Below, in pieces: positions 44,799 through 55,929 of a stretch of 64,000 nucleotides of DNA. The position numbers were made by a program, and so were the translations under genes. This DNA is from Taenia hydatigena. Lineage: Eukaryota; Platyhelminthes; Cestoda; Cyclophyllidea; Taeniidae. Numbering within the stretch: the stretch's first letter is position 1; the number at the start of each line of letters is the position of its first letter. The stretch is taken from positions 62,001 through 126,000 of the forward strand of contig JADWOT020001565.1 of assembly GCA_036345935.2 (NCBI GenBank), read 5' to 3'. The notes under the pieces are model-generated. The model was given only the letters and a program-made list of their open reading frames with translations, did no database searches and was not told where the DNA came from.

Positions 44799-45130
44799 GT
44801 GGGTTCCAGTAGCCTCCATTTGCGTCTTACCTCTCTTCGTTATCTTTATCACGTCCCATTTATGTTCTTGTATACCTCGTTCTGCATCAAATTTTTTCAT
44901 CCCATTTCCATGTCACTAACAATGGAATGATTTGGTCCCTCTTTAGAAACAAATCAGAATCAATGACCTACTCGAGTTGCACCATTGACATCATGGCCAA
45001 AATTTTTGGAAAAGTTAAGAATTTCTAGAGCTCAGATTCTTCTCAACTGCCCCTGCCGAAGAAAAGGGCAGGACAGATTGTCGCTGCGTTTTCTGCCGAT
45101 GTGCACTCGACCGCCTGAATGTGGTGTTAT
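44796..45130 (+). pseudogene. F-box family relic with large internal deletion
   Basis: ATG (44796-44798) is followed by GTGGGT, the intron ends CTCTTTAG at 44946, and exon 2 starts AAACAAATCAGAATCAATGA, encoding KQIRINDLLELHH before a TGA. Most of the gene is missing. Near 45080-45120 a fragment reads CVFCRCALDRLNVV, matching FCVRRIDTDRLNLAE of the intact C-terminus. Promoter and splice sites look usable, the coding part does not. Confidence 0.65.
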
Positions 45131-45281
45131 TCCACACGGAACAGAAACATCCAACTAAGTGAGCTATCATTCACTGGTTGCTCCTTCGTCGCATGTGTGC
45201 TGCGATGGACCGCAGTGGCTATTATCTCCATGCTGCAGATAATTCTCTCCCTCATTTCCTCTCTTCCCTTCCGAGGCCGCA

Positions 45282-45905
45282 GCATTTAAAATGCGTCACC
45301 TCTTTCACACAATCAATCCACCCCATCACCCGTCCAGCATGGTAATAATAGTAGTCTCTATTTCCTCCTTATCGTTTCCCCTTTCTCTCTTCCATTTACC
45401 ACCCCACATTCATTCTCCTGTTTGTTTCATCTCATTTCCATATCATTAACAATGGCGAGCATTCGCTTCACTTTAAAAACGACTTCGAATCACTGGCTTT
45501 CCACCTAAAGTGGCACTTTGAATATGCGAATGCCTTAATGTGGAGAACCTGGTGGAGGCCTGCGACACTCTTCCTGGCTAACAATGGATTTTTCTCAACT
45601 TGACATTCCTCACAAGTGCTGCTTAGGCACATCAACACTTGAAGGTAGCTCAATAAGCATTTGTGCCGCATGTTATTTTTACCTATTTTATTAGTCATCC
45701 ACCAAGATTCACTTCCACTTGTGGAGCATCGCATAAATCAAGCGGAATCCTTTAGCCAATTACAAATCCGGGCTGGTCTAATCTTCCCCTCACGGATTAT
45801 CAACTTACGGCCTTGTGATTTATTCTGACCTACTTCCTATCTCCATGCTGCATTGACAACCACATACCTGCTAAAGGGTTACGACTTGTTCACTACGACC
45901 TGCAG
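45282..45905 (+). pseudogene. F-box family relic with lost splice acceptor
   Basis: GCATTTAAAA at 45282-45291, ATG at 45339-45341 followed by GTAATA. The acceptor position reads CTTTAA instead of CTTTAG (45471-45476), so splicing is broken. Exon 2 encodes KRLRITGFPPKVAL, then shifts frame to ICECLNVENLVEACDTLPG with a stop where the intact copy has NWRW. Later pieces read FISHPPRFTSTCGASHKSS and, at 45877-45905, LVHYDLQF of the C-terminus. It points at the minus-strand relic 45893-46599; the two meet tail to tail. Confidence 0.75.
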
Positions 45906-46599
45906 TTTACCGTCTTTACAAGAGATATTGATGTGATCCATACGATGTGGAGCACTTTCCAGGGATTTGTCAACGTAAAGCGCGTGATGTGACAGATATG
46001 TAGTTGTCTATGCAGTGTGGAGATGAAGTGTAGGTTGAAATGAATCATGAGACCGTAGTTGATGGTCCATAGGGACAAGAATTGCCTAGCGTGAGTTAAG
46101 AATTGCCTGAAGGCTTCAGCTTGCTTAACGCGATATTCTACAACTGGAAGTGGATCTCGGTAGGCAATTGAGGTGTGAAGGAATAACACGCGACACGGCT
46201 GCTTACGAAGCCACTTCCAAGATCCGATGTGTCAAAGCAATGCTTGTGATGATCGTCGAGTTGACAGACTCCATCACCAGCCAGAAATGCTGTTGCGGGC
46301 ATTCACCAAGTCCTCCTCATCAAGAAATCTGCATGTTCTGAGTGTCAACTCAGGCAGAAGGTTAGAGAATTAAAATTGTTTAGGAAGCAAAACCAAAATG
46401 CGCCATTGTATGTGAATTGGGGATGGGATGTCAAAATTGAGATGTTGAATGAAAAATGCAGGGGCATAAGTGAGAAAGGTAAAGATAAGTAAAGATGTAG
46501 GAAGGGTAAGATGCTAATAGAGGCAACTGGAACCCACCATGCTACAAATGTGGTGGGGTGGGTCTGTGTGACAGGAGTGACAAGGCTTAAATGCTGCGG
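45893..46599 (-). pseudogene. F-box family relic, convergent with the preceding one
   Basis: Box CTTAAATGCTGCGG at 46586-46599, ATG at 46540-46538 followed by GTGGGT. The acceptor is damaged (CTAA instead of TTAG near 46381). Exon 2 reads KQF-stop-FSNLLPELTLRTCRFL, then DEEDLVNARNSISGW-stop, STRRSSQALL and YRDPLPVVEYRVKQAEAF, matching IDRNLLPAIEYRLNEMRSF. The last stretch (46189-45893) is open for 98 codons but covers only the middle of the protein. Several stops, no C-terminal half. Confidence 0.8.
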
Positions 46600-46718
46600 C
46601 CTCAAAAGGGGAGGAAGGAAAGGCGAAAGAGGGGTTAGATTGACCTCACAGTGGCGTTGACACATTGAGTCGTTGCGTGTTGTTGAGTGTGAAAGTTACG
46701 CGATCGCCTTACCTCGAC
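46586..46718 (-). promoter_or_regulatory. F-box family promoter module
   Basis: Minus-strand order: CGAGGTAAGGCGATCGCGTA (46715-46696), a CAACGCCACTGTGAGGTCAA element (about 46661-46642), a pyrimidine-rich stretch, then GCCGCAGCATTTAAG. Confidence 0.6.
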
Positions 46719-46904
46719 TGATTATCCTTCGCCATCCAATGGTAAAGAGGGATGCAAACAAAGCAGACGCTGTGGAGAGAACGGCCGTAGAAGTTGTGCA
46801 TTGGCATCAAATGAAGGCAGAAGCGATTGATTTTTCAGCAAGGAGTTGACATTGTCATAAAAAAGAGTGCTGAGATCTAGAAGTGACCAGATATTGAATC
46901 CCTT

Positions 46905-47440
46905 GCAAGATCATTTTTATTGTAAATGAGCTGATTCATGAACCGCACTGCCATTCCAGTTTCTTCGTGCAAGGTTGGCATTGAAGAAGAAGAAGTGGTG
47001 CACAGCTCGTAGAGGCTTCATCGAGCAAAACTACCAGGGAATGGTCCTCCTTCCTAAGTGGTTATCCAATTAGAGAGGTAAATAATGAAGGCTGCAAAGC
47101 CTTTAAGTCGTAGCGATTATGAAGGAACCATCATATGTTCTTAAGTTTCTCTCCAATTGGAATGAGAAGACTTTGCAAAAGGTACTCTCGGCAATTGCAA
47201 TGAGCCAATTATAAACAGTACTAGCGTTGGTACATCTTAGCCCCATCAGAGTAGCCTTAACTTCCTGTGCCACTGTCTGTAATGCTGTCATGCAGCCTCG
47301 TCCAACCACATAAATATTCACATTTAGATGCTGAAATATTCAAACAAGTAGCACCTCCATGCAAGTTCACATGCGACTGAGACGCGATCGGCACCCTTTA
47401 TGCCAAGAAAAGCACGCTTTCACCATGAAACAGGTTGAGT
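46905..47440. other. No supported gene
   Basis: Unremarkable sequence between the upstream flank of the F-box relic and block R5. Confidence 0.45.
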
Positions 47441-47444
47441 TCGT

Positions 47445-47950
47445 TGGAAGATTGGGTGACAACAAGGAGGTGGAATCTAGAATTTGCACAGATTCGGGTA
47501 AAATTGTGAGCCTTGGCTCCTCAATCCCATCACTGATTGCGTGGAAGGTTCCGCCTCTGTCATTTAAGAAATCGAAAGCTCAACGTTCGGTTGACCAACC
47601 ATGTCATGGACAAAAAGCTGAAAGAACCTCGATGTATACAGTTGGATGCACAAATATAGGCTGCTTGTTAGGTTTGAGCCGAAAAGAACACATGATGTTG
47701 TAAATGCGGTGGACATCAGCAAAAGTAGACCAATCAGGCTGCTAGTTAGTTGAGAACCATGCGCAAACGCAGAGGAAGCGTGTTATTTGGGAGAAGAGTT
47801 ATTCAGAGACGAGGTCAAAAACCGTCAAAGTCATTATTGGTCTCAACAACTATTCTTACAAGAGAAATGCCAGCGATCACTTGTTACTAGGGGAAGCTAG
47901 AAGTTATGACAAACTATATTCGTTGACGGGCTCTACCGCTTGCCACTCAG
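47445..47950 (+). repeat. Block R5, plus-strand copy
   Basis: Homologous to 30190-29700 on the minus strand. GACAACAAGGAGGTGGAATC at 47458 matches GGCAACAAGGAGGTGGAATC there, and similarity continues past the stop codons (GGGAGAAGAGTT near 47791 in both). The frame is broken near 47700. Confidence 0.5.
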
Positions 47951-47954
47951 TGGA

Positions 47955-48475
47955 CATGTCCTCTGTCATCGCTTTTGTTTCGATGGCCAGCTAGGAACCT
48001 TCGATGCCACATTGACGCACTGGCAGCATTGCTAATGGACATAGAATTGCAAGCAGAGAAGAGGATTGGTTGATGCGTAAGAAGACGAGCTTTCTATGAA
48101 ATGGAAACAGCATCGATGCTCTTAATAAATAGCTGACAAATCATTACTCAGCCGTTGCGGCTACCACGCTGAGTGTAGGTTCAGAATTAAGCAAACAATT
48201 AAAAGACATTGATAGGAAGAATTGCCTCCTGACTCACATAATGCGTCGACTTAATCCTTAATGTGATGCGAGCATTGTAAACCATCACCGTGTATGCAGG
48301 CGACTCTGATCTCATTACAAAAAGTGGTCAGACACAACAAATTGAAAGGGTTCTTCAGGTGCCAAGAGAAGCAGTTGACTCTTCCAACCTTACTTGCTAC
48401 TTCATTCAAATAGTACCATTTTAGCAGCGTAGAGAAAGCTATAACAAACGAGATACTCAATAGCACTTGCGGTAC
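47955..48475. other. No supported gene
   Basis: Nothing recognised apart from short frames; it ends at the poly(A) signal of the following exon candidate. Confidence 0.4.
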
Positions 48476-48480
48476 AATAA

Positions 48481-48486
48481 TTTATT
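48481..48486 (-). terminator. Poly(A) signal AATAAA
   Basis: Minus-strand AATAAA about 170 nt behind the TGA of the exon at 48653-48805. Confidence 0.35.
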
Positions 48487-48652
48487 CTTTATACGTGTCT
48501 CTGTTACAAGAAATATTAATGCTAAATTTGCTGCATCAATGCATGAATTAAAACTTGCAAAAGCTGCGCTTGTTATCAGAGTGTCGCATGGTTGTATTCA
48601 AAGTAGTCCACCCAGTGCGGTTCGCGCGAGGTGGTCGAAGATGGCAGCTGCA

Positions 48653-48805
48653 TCACGAAGTCTGCGAGGCAGAGGCAGGCGGCGTGCACAATGATTCTTC
48701 ATCATCAGTAACAACTGTCTGCCCTTGGCTTATCTTGCCGTTCCCACTTACCGATGTGGTGACCTTAAGTCTAGACTCGAGAACATCCTTGACCGTGTAG
48801 GCAGC
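48653..48805 (-). CDS. Terminal exon of an unidentified gene
   Basis: Behind CTGATTCGCTAG (acceptor, AG at 48807-48806) 50 codons are open to TGA at 48655-48653: AAYTVKDVLESRLKVTTSVS, then GNGKISQGQTVVTDDEESL and TPPASASQTS. The acidic, Ser/Thr/Pro-rich end would suit a cytoplasmic tail. AATAAA follows at 48486-48481. Upstream exons should lie to the right on the minus strand, but none were found. Family not recognised. Confidence 0.35.
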   Translation of the reverse strand, partial: AAYTVKDVLESRLKVTTSVSGNGKISQGQTVVTDDEESLCTPPASASQTS

Positions 48806-48809
48806 CTAG

Positions 48810-49600
48810 CGAATCAGATGTGTGAGGTAGCAGGACATTAACCTTTTTCATTATGGCCTTCAGCCTCCTTTCATCCTTCCTCTTTTCGGAGCAAGTGGAC
48901 TGCTTGTGATAAATTCTTTAATGCATAAGCACCACATCTGTCCGCCTTAAAAGACGTCCATCGTATTATTTACGGTAATTTTTCCTCTTGGATCCAACTT
49001 TATCTGGGAACACGTATTTGCATACTTTTATCAGTAGCTAGTGCCGAGAACTCTACCATATTAAGTTACCACAAGTTTGAATCATCGGGTCTTTTAGAAA
49101 GCTTTTTGCAGTGGTGAGTTCGTGTGTGAAACAGGTCCATGTAGTAATGCGCTTAACGGAAAATTAGACGCACGAGATTGTCACAAACTACAAAACCAAG
49201 TCAAAGTATTTTTACGGAAGGCATTTATAGGCCAACGACTTTGCATTTCTTTGAGCCCGCAGATTAGAATTGTCATCTGCAAGCAAAGAACTGCCACACC
49301 TGTTAATGTGATTAACCCAACTGACCAATTTCGGATGCCCTACTCACATAATGGGGAGGTAATCAGCTTAAAATGACCAATACTAGACCTGCCCACATTC
49401 TGAGCCTTGAAATGACCATGAAATAGCAGTTACAAATCGTTAACTACGGCATGAAGACGTAGCGATATTGCAGTAGCAATAAGGACGACTGCTGTTTTGT
49501 TAAGATGCCTTGCCTAAAATAAAACTGGTTTTCCCTCATCATTTTGTGCGCTAGTTGCTTGGTTAGAGAACCTGACTTCGGTCTATTGTTGTGCAAGCCT
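48810..49600. other. No gene; contains an R3 copy
   Basis: 49090-49400 belongs to repeat R3 (GGAAGGCATTTATAGGCCAA and CATCTGCAAGCAAAGAACTG). The rest is unremarkable. Confidence 0.45.
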
Positions 49601-49789
49601 TCAAATACAATTTTCATACTACATTGCCCAGCGTTCATTGTTTTCAAGCGAAAAATTAATCCGAACGATTATGCATGGCCTTAGACAGAAAATGTTTTTT
49701 GGTACCATAGAATCGATGATGTGCGAGGGTCAAGAAATTGATGACAGGTGGATGGCATGTTGCTGCTGCATCGCGTGTTTCGCATGAGG

Positions 49790-50655
49790 TCGTCCCTGCC
49801 ACATTTCATGTGATTTGCTGATGCTACTCGCTATTTGCCATCCTTCTATCTCATAGATACCTTTACAGCAGTGCCTACAACATATCTGCCTCTCGCCTTT
49901 CCAAGAATAGCATGTGTGCCCTTTGAATCCTTCTCCTGACAAACATGGTTCACAAACCACCAAACAAACCTATTCTAGTCCTTTTAAAAGCCACTATATT
50001 ACGTAGGAAAGGGAATAAACATACATCACGATAAGAGGACGATATTTGAGTTAGTAAATACAAAAAAACTTTGGTGGAAAGTGACGATGTCCTTGAACCA
50101 TAGGCTGCAATGGACGAATTGACAGCTCCTTTGAACTGAGTCGTCCGATTGCAGGGCAGTCGACACAGTGCATTCGCCAATGCGGGTCCATCATGCATAC
50201 GCAGCAGCCTTAGCACGTACTAATAAGTGTAGCCGCACTCATTTTATGTACTGATGGGATCTATGCATCGTGGATCACGAATCACTGACTAAACAAAGCA
50301 TAACATGACAAACTTCGCAGAAATATATTTGTATATATAGTGTGGAGCTGTAAAACTGGTAGAAATGAAACGATAGATCGTACTTGATGACCTATTGAAG
50401 AAAGGATTGACTAGATGAAGATCAAGTTGCCGAATGCACTCGTTTGCTCCCCAAAATTACTTATCAGCTGGAAACGGACTTTGGTTGACGATTGATGCGG
50501 CTTGAGAAGACAACATGCGACTCAACTGCTGATTGGACCACATTTGAAGTTCCGATGTAACGGAAGTATGCCATCGTCAGTAACATGGGAATAAGATTTG
50601 GGGATAGTGAAGTGGTTGACTGTGCAACGGAGGGGACGAGGTATGAATACTGCGG
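49790..50655 (-). pseudogene. F-box family relic, heavily decayed
   Basis: Box TATGAATACTGCGG at 50642-50655 is mutated from TTTAAATACTGCGG. ATG at 50586-50584 is followed by GTTACT. No F-box is readable. Weak nucleotide similarity to the middle part remains at 50420-50330, and the C-terminal block survives as CVDCPAIGRLSSKELSI near 50165. The 3' flank (49790-49870) matches those of the 15- and 40-kb copies (CTGATGCTACTCGCTATTTG). Promoter elements upstream are preserved better than the gene. Confidence 0.6.
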
Positions 50656-50750
50656 CCATGGAAGCGGAATTGTGTTGACCTCACAATGGCGTCAACACGT
50701 TGGATCGCTTAGCGTCGCTATGTGAACGTCACGCGATCGCCTCACCTCGA
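50642..50750 (-). promoter_or_regulatory. F-box family promoter module
   Basis: CGAGGTGAGGCGATCGCGTG on the minus strand (50749-50730) and TTGACGCCATTGTGAGGTCA (50694-50675), both very well kept, in front of the degenerate TATA-like box. Confidence 0.6.
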
Positions 50751-50914
50751 CTGATTGCTCTTCGACATCTACTTTTAAAGATGGATGCAAGGAAATCAGA
50801 CGCGGGGAAGAGAATATGACCGTTTGTCAGTGCGGTATAACTGGCAATGGAGTAGCTCATAGCCATCAAATGAAGGCAGAAGCAGTCGGTTTTTCTTTAA
50901 GGAGCTGAAAATCA

Positions 50915-51375
50915 TCACAGTGTTGCTGGGGTGTGATACTGCCAGCAAAGACAGCAGGTCTATCAGCACTGAACTTGGAAGGGGCTCAATAAGCAGCGGT
51001 GTCGAATGTTATTTTCCCACATCTTATCACTTGTCCACCGGGATTCACGTCCAGTCGTGGAATATTACCAGAAGCAAGTGCAATTCTTCCGACAATATTT
51101 TGCTCAGGCTTGCCAATTCTTTCCCCGATGGGCCATCAGCTACGATCTCATGCTTCATTGTGACCTACTTCCAATCTCCACACTGTATGAACAACTGCAT
51201 ACCTGCCACACTTTTCACAAGTTTTGCGTTAAGAAATCACTGATTAGTGCTCCAAATTGTAGGAATCCATCAAAATCTGTTTTAGAGGCGGTCAACTTAT
51301 TGCTGCGCACCGTTGTCACGGATGGATTGTCACTACATTCTGCACATGTTATACCTCGACAAGGTTGTTCCTAAA
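50915..51375 (+). pseudogene. F-box family relic: middle part only
   Basis: A plus-strand frame encodes RDSRPVVEYYQKQVQFFRQY then FAQACQFFPRWAISYDLML, matching RNLLPAIEYRLNEMRSFQHY and the following region of the intact protein, and closest to the relic at 45893-46599. It begins just beyond the upstream flank of the divergent minus-strand copy, as at 16.3 and 62.7 kb. No promoter, F-box or C-terminus; 122 open codons remain. Confidence 0.7.
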
Positions 51376-51539
51376 GTTGAGTGATTATATGCCACCCTGA
51401 TTGACATGAAAATGGTATGAAATAATGGTGACGGCACATGAGACAAAGTAATAAATGCAATGTGGTATGGATGGAGAAAGAAGTAGAAGTAAATAGAGAC
51501 TACCAAGACATATCAATTTAAAAAGACGCTATTCCGGAT

Positions 51540-52930
51540 TGACTGCCAACAGTTAGTTTTACTCAGTCGAGTAAACATTTTGGCGAACTTTCCCTCCCCT
51601 GAAGATTAAAAATGAGTGTCTGATTTAGCCTGCATCCCACACTAAATAGCGCCGACAAAGCATATTCCATCCCAGTATTATTTGTGCCTTCGCATACGGA
51701 GAGCAGGAAATGTAAATAACTGTACGCTGTTTCTTCTTTCGTGTGCTCAAGGATGGTCAACTTTTAAGCAGTGTTTCTACTCTTTATGAGTTGGGCTCCT
51801 AAGCATATCTGCATGGCCTATCGCCTTCTTGGCGAAGATAACAAAAATATTTGAGCAAGCCTACACGAGACTGATACCAGTGCTACTAGAGTGCTTCCTC
51901 TGTCGAGCCACCACCCAAATTGCTGACAGGACGACTTGTTACGTCCATTGCTCTCAGCAGCATTATCTCTACGAGTAACCTGTTTAGATCCACTAATATT
52001 GCTGTCAAAATGCTAAATTATTACGGTTGACGTGGTTGTCATGACCGAAAACATTGAGGGAATTTAATTGCAAGTACGCAAATGAGGCAAGCATTGGTGT
52101 CGGGGCCCAATTCATAGTAAGAACATATGTTCGTGTTCTACTCAGCCGAATGTGACCAGCTTTGGTGCCTGACCGTGACTCTCAGCATTCAGCCTTCAGA
52201 ATAGTATTTAGTGGGCTTGCATTTCTCAAGTCTGCTCGTCGATATCCAGTCTCGAGAGGAAGAGTTGGAGAATTCCTCTCGTTTCTCTGATTAGAACTCG
52301 AATAGTGATCCGGTAGAACGGACTAGACATGTCTCTCTCACATTCCATCACCACGCGCTTCAATTCTCCGCACTTTGTATCCAGATCTGATATCATACAA
52401 CTTTAAAGGCAAATTCAGTTGCAGACCTACTGAAGTGAAATGAGATGGATAAGTGTCGCAGCATTACTCATGCCACTGAGTTTGCTTTGAAGTTGCACAG
52501 TAATGAATCTGTATATAAGGTACGGTGAATTGAAGCAGATGCCTGACCCACCAGGTCGTAATTATAGCCCAGCAGCGTTCTACAACTCTTCCTCTCCCGA
52601 TTCAATGGAGCAAGTCGAGACGAAAGATACAAGTTCACTGAAGGCCACGAGTAACGCTGAAACACTAATGCCCATCAGACGCAAGTAAAAACACCGACCT
52701 TGTGTAGAACATGGAGTTGGACTTGGACACCAACGCTTAACTGTGCTGCGTGCTTGTAATCCAGTCCTGTCAATGTTTCTATTTGTTTTGACAACGATTG
52801 CGATTCTAATTTGCAATTTTAAAGAGCTTGGGTTGAGGATAGTGAGGGCCATGAGGAGCCTGATTTAGGGGCAATGGTGAGGAAAAAAGAAACAAGCTTT
52901 CCCTCTCGTTTAATCCTAAGCAATGCATTC
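51540..52930 (+). repeat. Long copy of dispersed repeat R4
   Basis: Direct counterpart of 16990-18870 (landmarks given there). Ends at AAGAAACAAGCT followed by CGTTTAATCCTA. No conserved open frame. Confidence 0.7.
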
Positions 52931-52989
52931 CTACTCCTTTCACACATCTATGATGCATTCTGCTGCCCAATCGTAATAAGATCCCATTG

Positions 52990-53413
52990 GTCCGAACTCT
53001 TATATTCTTTGGACAGCTTCTGGATCCAGTACGTATTCTGAATTGCAGATTTACTAAAGCACACTGCTCTTTTGTACACACCATCAACGTGACGAATTGC
53101 TCCAACATTATTTTTGTCACTAAAGGAGGGTGGATAATTCATTATAATGCATCTTTGATAGAGGGCGAATTGTACAAGGACAATTGATGACCTGGTTTAA
53201 GAAAGGCTTAGCAAACGGAGGTAACTATCACTGATAGACTTCCATTCTACGGTATTCAATTTCATGAGTAGGTTCTCTGCAGGCCGTTGGTATGGTTCGT
53301 ACAAGTACCAAGCAAAATAAGTGCTTGTCGAGCCACAGCCATTTGCTGATGTGTTGATGCACTTGTGTCCCACTACAACTCTTCATCCCCTGATTAGGTG
53401 GCATCGAACGCAA
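52990..53413 (-). pseudogene. F-box family relic: middle fragment plus MDPE region
   Basis: 53413-53228 encodes TQVHQHISKWLWLDKHLFCL then THEIEYRRMEV, as at 4091-4290. Further along the minus strand, near 53045-53015, EYVLDPEAVQR corresponds to DCYVFLMDPELRSG. The first part lies in the duplicated block shared with 3925-4640. Confidence 0.65.
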
Positions 53414-53790
53414 ATGAACACCGTAGATCTACTGATAACGTTCGAGTAGGATAAAGGTCGGGAGTTAAGGCGCTCAACCATAAACCTGGGCTCAACCATC
53501 AGTGCTTCCCTATTCTGCATGCTCGTAATCTATCCTCGTCAATTTTTTGTGGCAATAATAACTATGCTCGAGCTGACAACTTTGTGGTTTGTAGGAGAAT
53601 TGAGAGTGAGAATGGATGAGTGACAATATCCGGCATTAGGAGGCTGCTTTGAAATTAATGATGAGGTAGCAAGAAACAAGCTTCACACTGTTTGATCCCA
53701 TGCAGCCCATTCCTATTGTTTACCTATGGTTGTCGTAAAGGTGTCTACAAATGCCAGAAAATTTAAAGCCGCGCAGCTAAAACAAATTTG
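53043..53790. repeat. Duplicated block, partner at 3925-4640
   Basis: Direct copy, closely similar. Beyond 53790 the two loci diverge completely. Confidence 0.8.
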
Positions 53791-53794
53791 TTCA

Positions 53795-54205
53795 ACTAAC
53801 AAGTGTGTCTGTCTTAAGGCGATTTGGATTAACTTATTAGTGCAAGTAAAGAGCAGAAGTGAAAGGCAAATTTGAGATGCATATTTATTCTACCTTTTCG
53901 CCTATAATGTAAGTTTGAGATAGAGATTATCAAAAACTCGTCAGTTAGTCTTTGCCATTGAAATGTATGCTTTGTCTCGGCTTCAATTAATGTCGGAAAT
54001 GTCAAATCGCCATGCGTGTAGCTGTGGCGTCTTTACAAGGTAAGGTGACACTTCAAGTGTAGTATTTTCAAAGTTCTGGCTTTGACTTAGTCAAGCATAA
54101 TGTGCGTATATTTTAAGTCCTCTTCTGGATAAAGAGAGCACACAACCCATTGAGATAGGCGATTTAATATGAGAAACGCGGCGTATCCATGCGGTAAATA
54201 AAACT
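53795..54205. other. No supported gene
   Basis: A+T-rich sequence with no open frame or repeat recognised. Confidence 0.45.
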
Positions 54206-54210
54206 GCTTT

Positions 54211-54840
54211 TTATGTTACTACGATTGCTAAAGAGGAAGGAAAACGGTAAGTTGAAGAAAAGTAGTGCATCCGAGTACGCAATGGCCATAAATAGCGCAT
54301 GTCAAATGTTTGGTGCTTTGATAAATTGCATTTGTCCTTGCATCTACCGCCAACAGTCTTCAACTGGAAGTCAGTCGTAATGAGTGAAATGCAGCAAGTC
54401 ACCAAGTTTGCGTGTCCGGCTTCACATCGCTTGACACAGTATATTTTTGCCATTCCACCGGAGTTTGTTGCAAGTGGACAACCCTCAAAGTTGTTGGAAC
54501 TCGCAACAAGCTTTGCAAAGGGATGAATATCATCTGCTTCATCACCCCAACTCCATGGCAGGAGGGCTGTGACTAATACATGACGCGACTTGATGGCGTC
54601 TTGGAAGCGCAGTAATTGATGCCTGAACCGAATGCCTGGATCCATCTGCAACACGTAGCAGTCGTAGTGCAAGAAGTCGCTTTCAGAATCTCTTCTTCCA
54701 ATCTCGCTGAAATATATTGTGCTATCTTTTGCATTCATATGGGCGAAATCGTTATGAATCAATGTGGCAATAGCATCTGTAAGGTACGGGCACGCACAAT
54801 CGTTCATCAAGATCATTGGCGCTTGACGTTCCTTGGTAAT
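54211..54840 (-). pseudogene. F-box family: C-terminal half with a long open frame
   Basis: 201 codons are open on the minus strand and align end to end with residues about 135-312 of the intact protein: FLHYDCYVLQMDPGIRFRHQ, QLLRFQDAIKSRHVLVTALL, FAKLVASSNNFEGCPLATNS and TTDFQLKTVGGRCKDKC. The homologous part stops near QTFDMRYL, where the intact protein ends in ALRIRYL; here the frame runs on for about 30 codons. There is no F-box, promoter or exon 1 upstream. The frame is unusually well preserved for a fragment, so it may have decayed recently or be spliced to something unseen. The first ATG (54816) is internal to the family alignment. Confidence 0.7.
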
Positions 54841-55019
54841 ACATCCGTTTGAGGCAGCACTTTTTAGGATGCCAAAAAGGAGATAGACTTGACAGTAATG
54901 AATGTGGCTGGAAGCATTTTATTGCCCTAATCGATGGTTACTAGCGCATGGCTTGAATACTGCATAGTTTAACAACCCCGCTTTTGTCACCCATTCAATA
55001 TTTGCTATATTTGTTCCAC

Positions 55020-55720
55020 TTTGAAGCAGGCTTTGCATTTCTCGAATCTGCTCATCGCCATCCAATCCAGAGAGAAGGAATTAGGAATTCCTCTCGTTCC
55101 TCTGAATGGGACTCGCATGGCGATGTAGTAGAACAGACTACAAATAGCCCTTCCATATTTCATTTTCACATGCTTCACTTAATCGCGCTTTATAAGCAGA
55201 TCTTACACTGCGCAATTTCAAACGCAATCGTGGTTGCAGACGTAGTGAAGGGTGTTGGATTTTTGTAAATACTAACAACTTGGCGAACTATTGCCATATC
55301 ATCCCTGCACCGTAATGGAGCTGAATATAAGGTATGGTGAAATAAAGTGGGTGTCCGGCCTACGTGGTCTCTTAGAAAGATGTGAGAGACGTTCCTTAAA
55401 TCTTCCTTTTTAGTTTGATGGGGCAAGTAGAGGCAAAAATGCGAGACCACTGAGGGTCGAGTGTCACGGTGAAATAGAAACGCCCTTTAGGCGCAAGTGA
55501 TGACACTGACCCTTTGCAGAACATGGATTTGGACTTGGACACCAATGCTCGTCTCTGCTGCATGCTTGTGATCTAGTTACAATAAAGTGTTTCGATAGAG
55601 GGTAGGGAGGGTCAAATTAGGGATGGACGAACAACAATTGATACTTTCGTGATAATGCCGCTTTAAAAGTAATGGTAAAGAAGCACAAGAACAAGCTTTG
55701 CTCTTTGTTCATTGTCAAGC
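55020..55720 (+). repeat. Shorter copy of R4
   Basis: Begins within the TTTGCATTTCTCGAATCTGC block and includes ACATGGATTTGGACTTGGAC at 55522 and the AACAAGCTTTGCTC end. Same order as at 18.1-18.8 and 52.2-52.9 kb. Confidence 0.65.
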
Positions 55721-55799
55721 AATGTAATTCTACTGTTTGCCTACTGCCATGCTACATTCTACTGCCGTCAAATCGTCAATTGGCGATTTCTATAATAAA

Positions 55800-55845
55800 A
55801 TTCTGGATCCATCACGAACACGTAGCAGCCGCAATTGGATGCTTA
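55800..55845 (-). pseudogene. F-box family relic: short MDPE fragment
   Basis: The minus strand reads NCGCYVFVMDPEF, matching DYDCYVFLMDPEL of the intact protein. Only about 15 codons are recognisable, next to an R4 copy as at 53.0 kb. Confidence 0.5.
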
Positions 55846-55929
55846 TCGCAACAAACAGTGGTGCAATCACTCTTTCCACTTGCCCCTACACACACAGGTC
55901 GTCAATGCACGTCCAAATAAATTAGCCTT

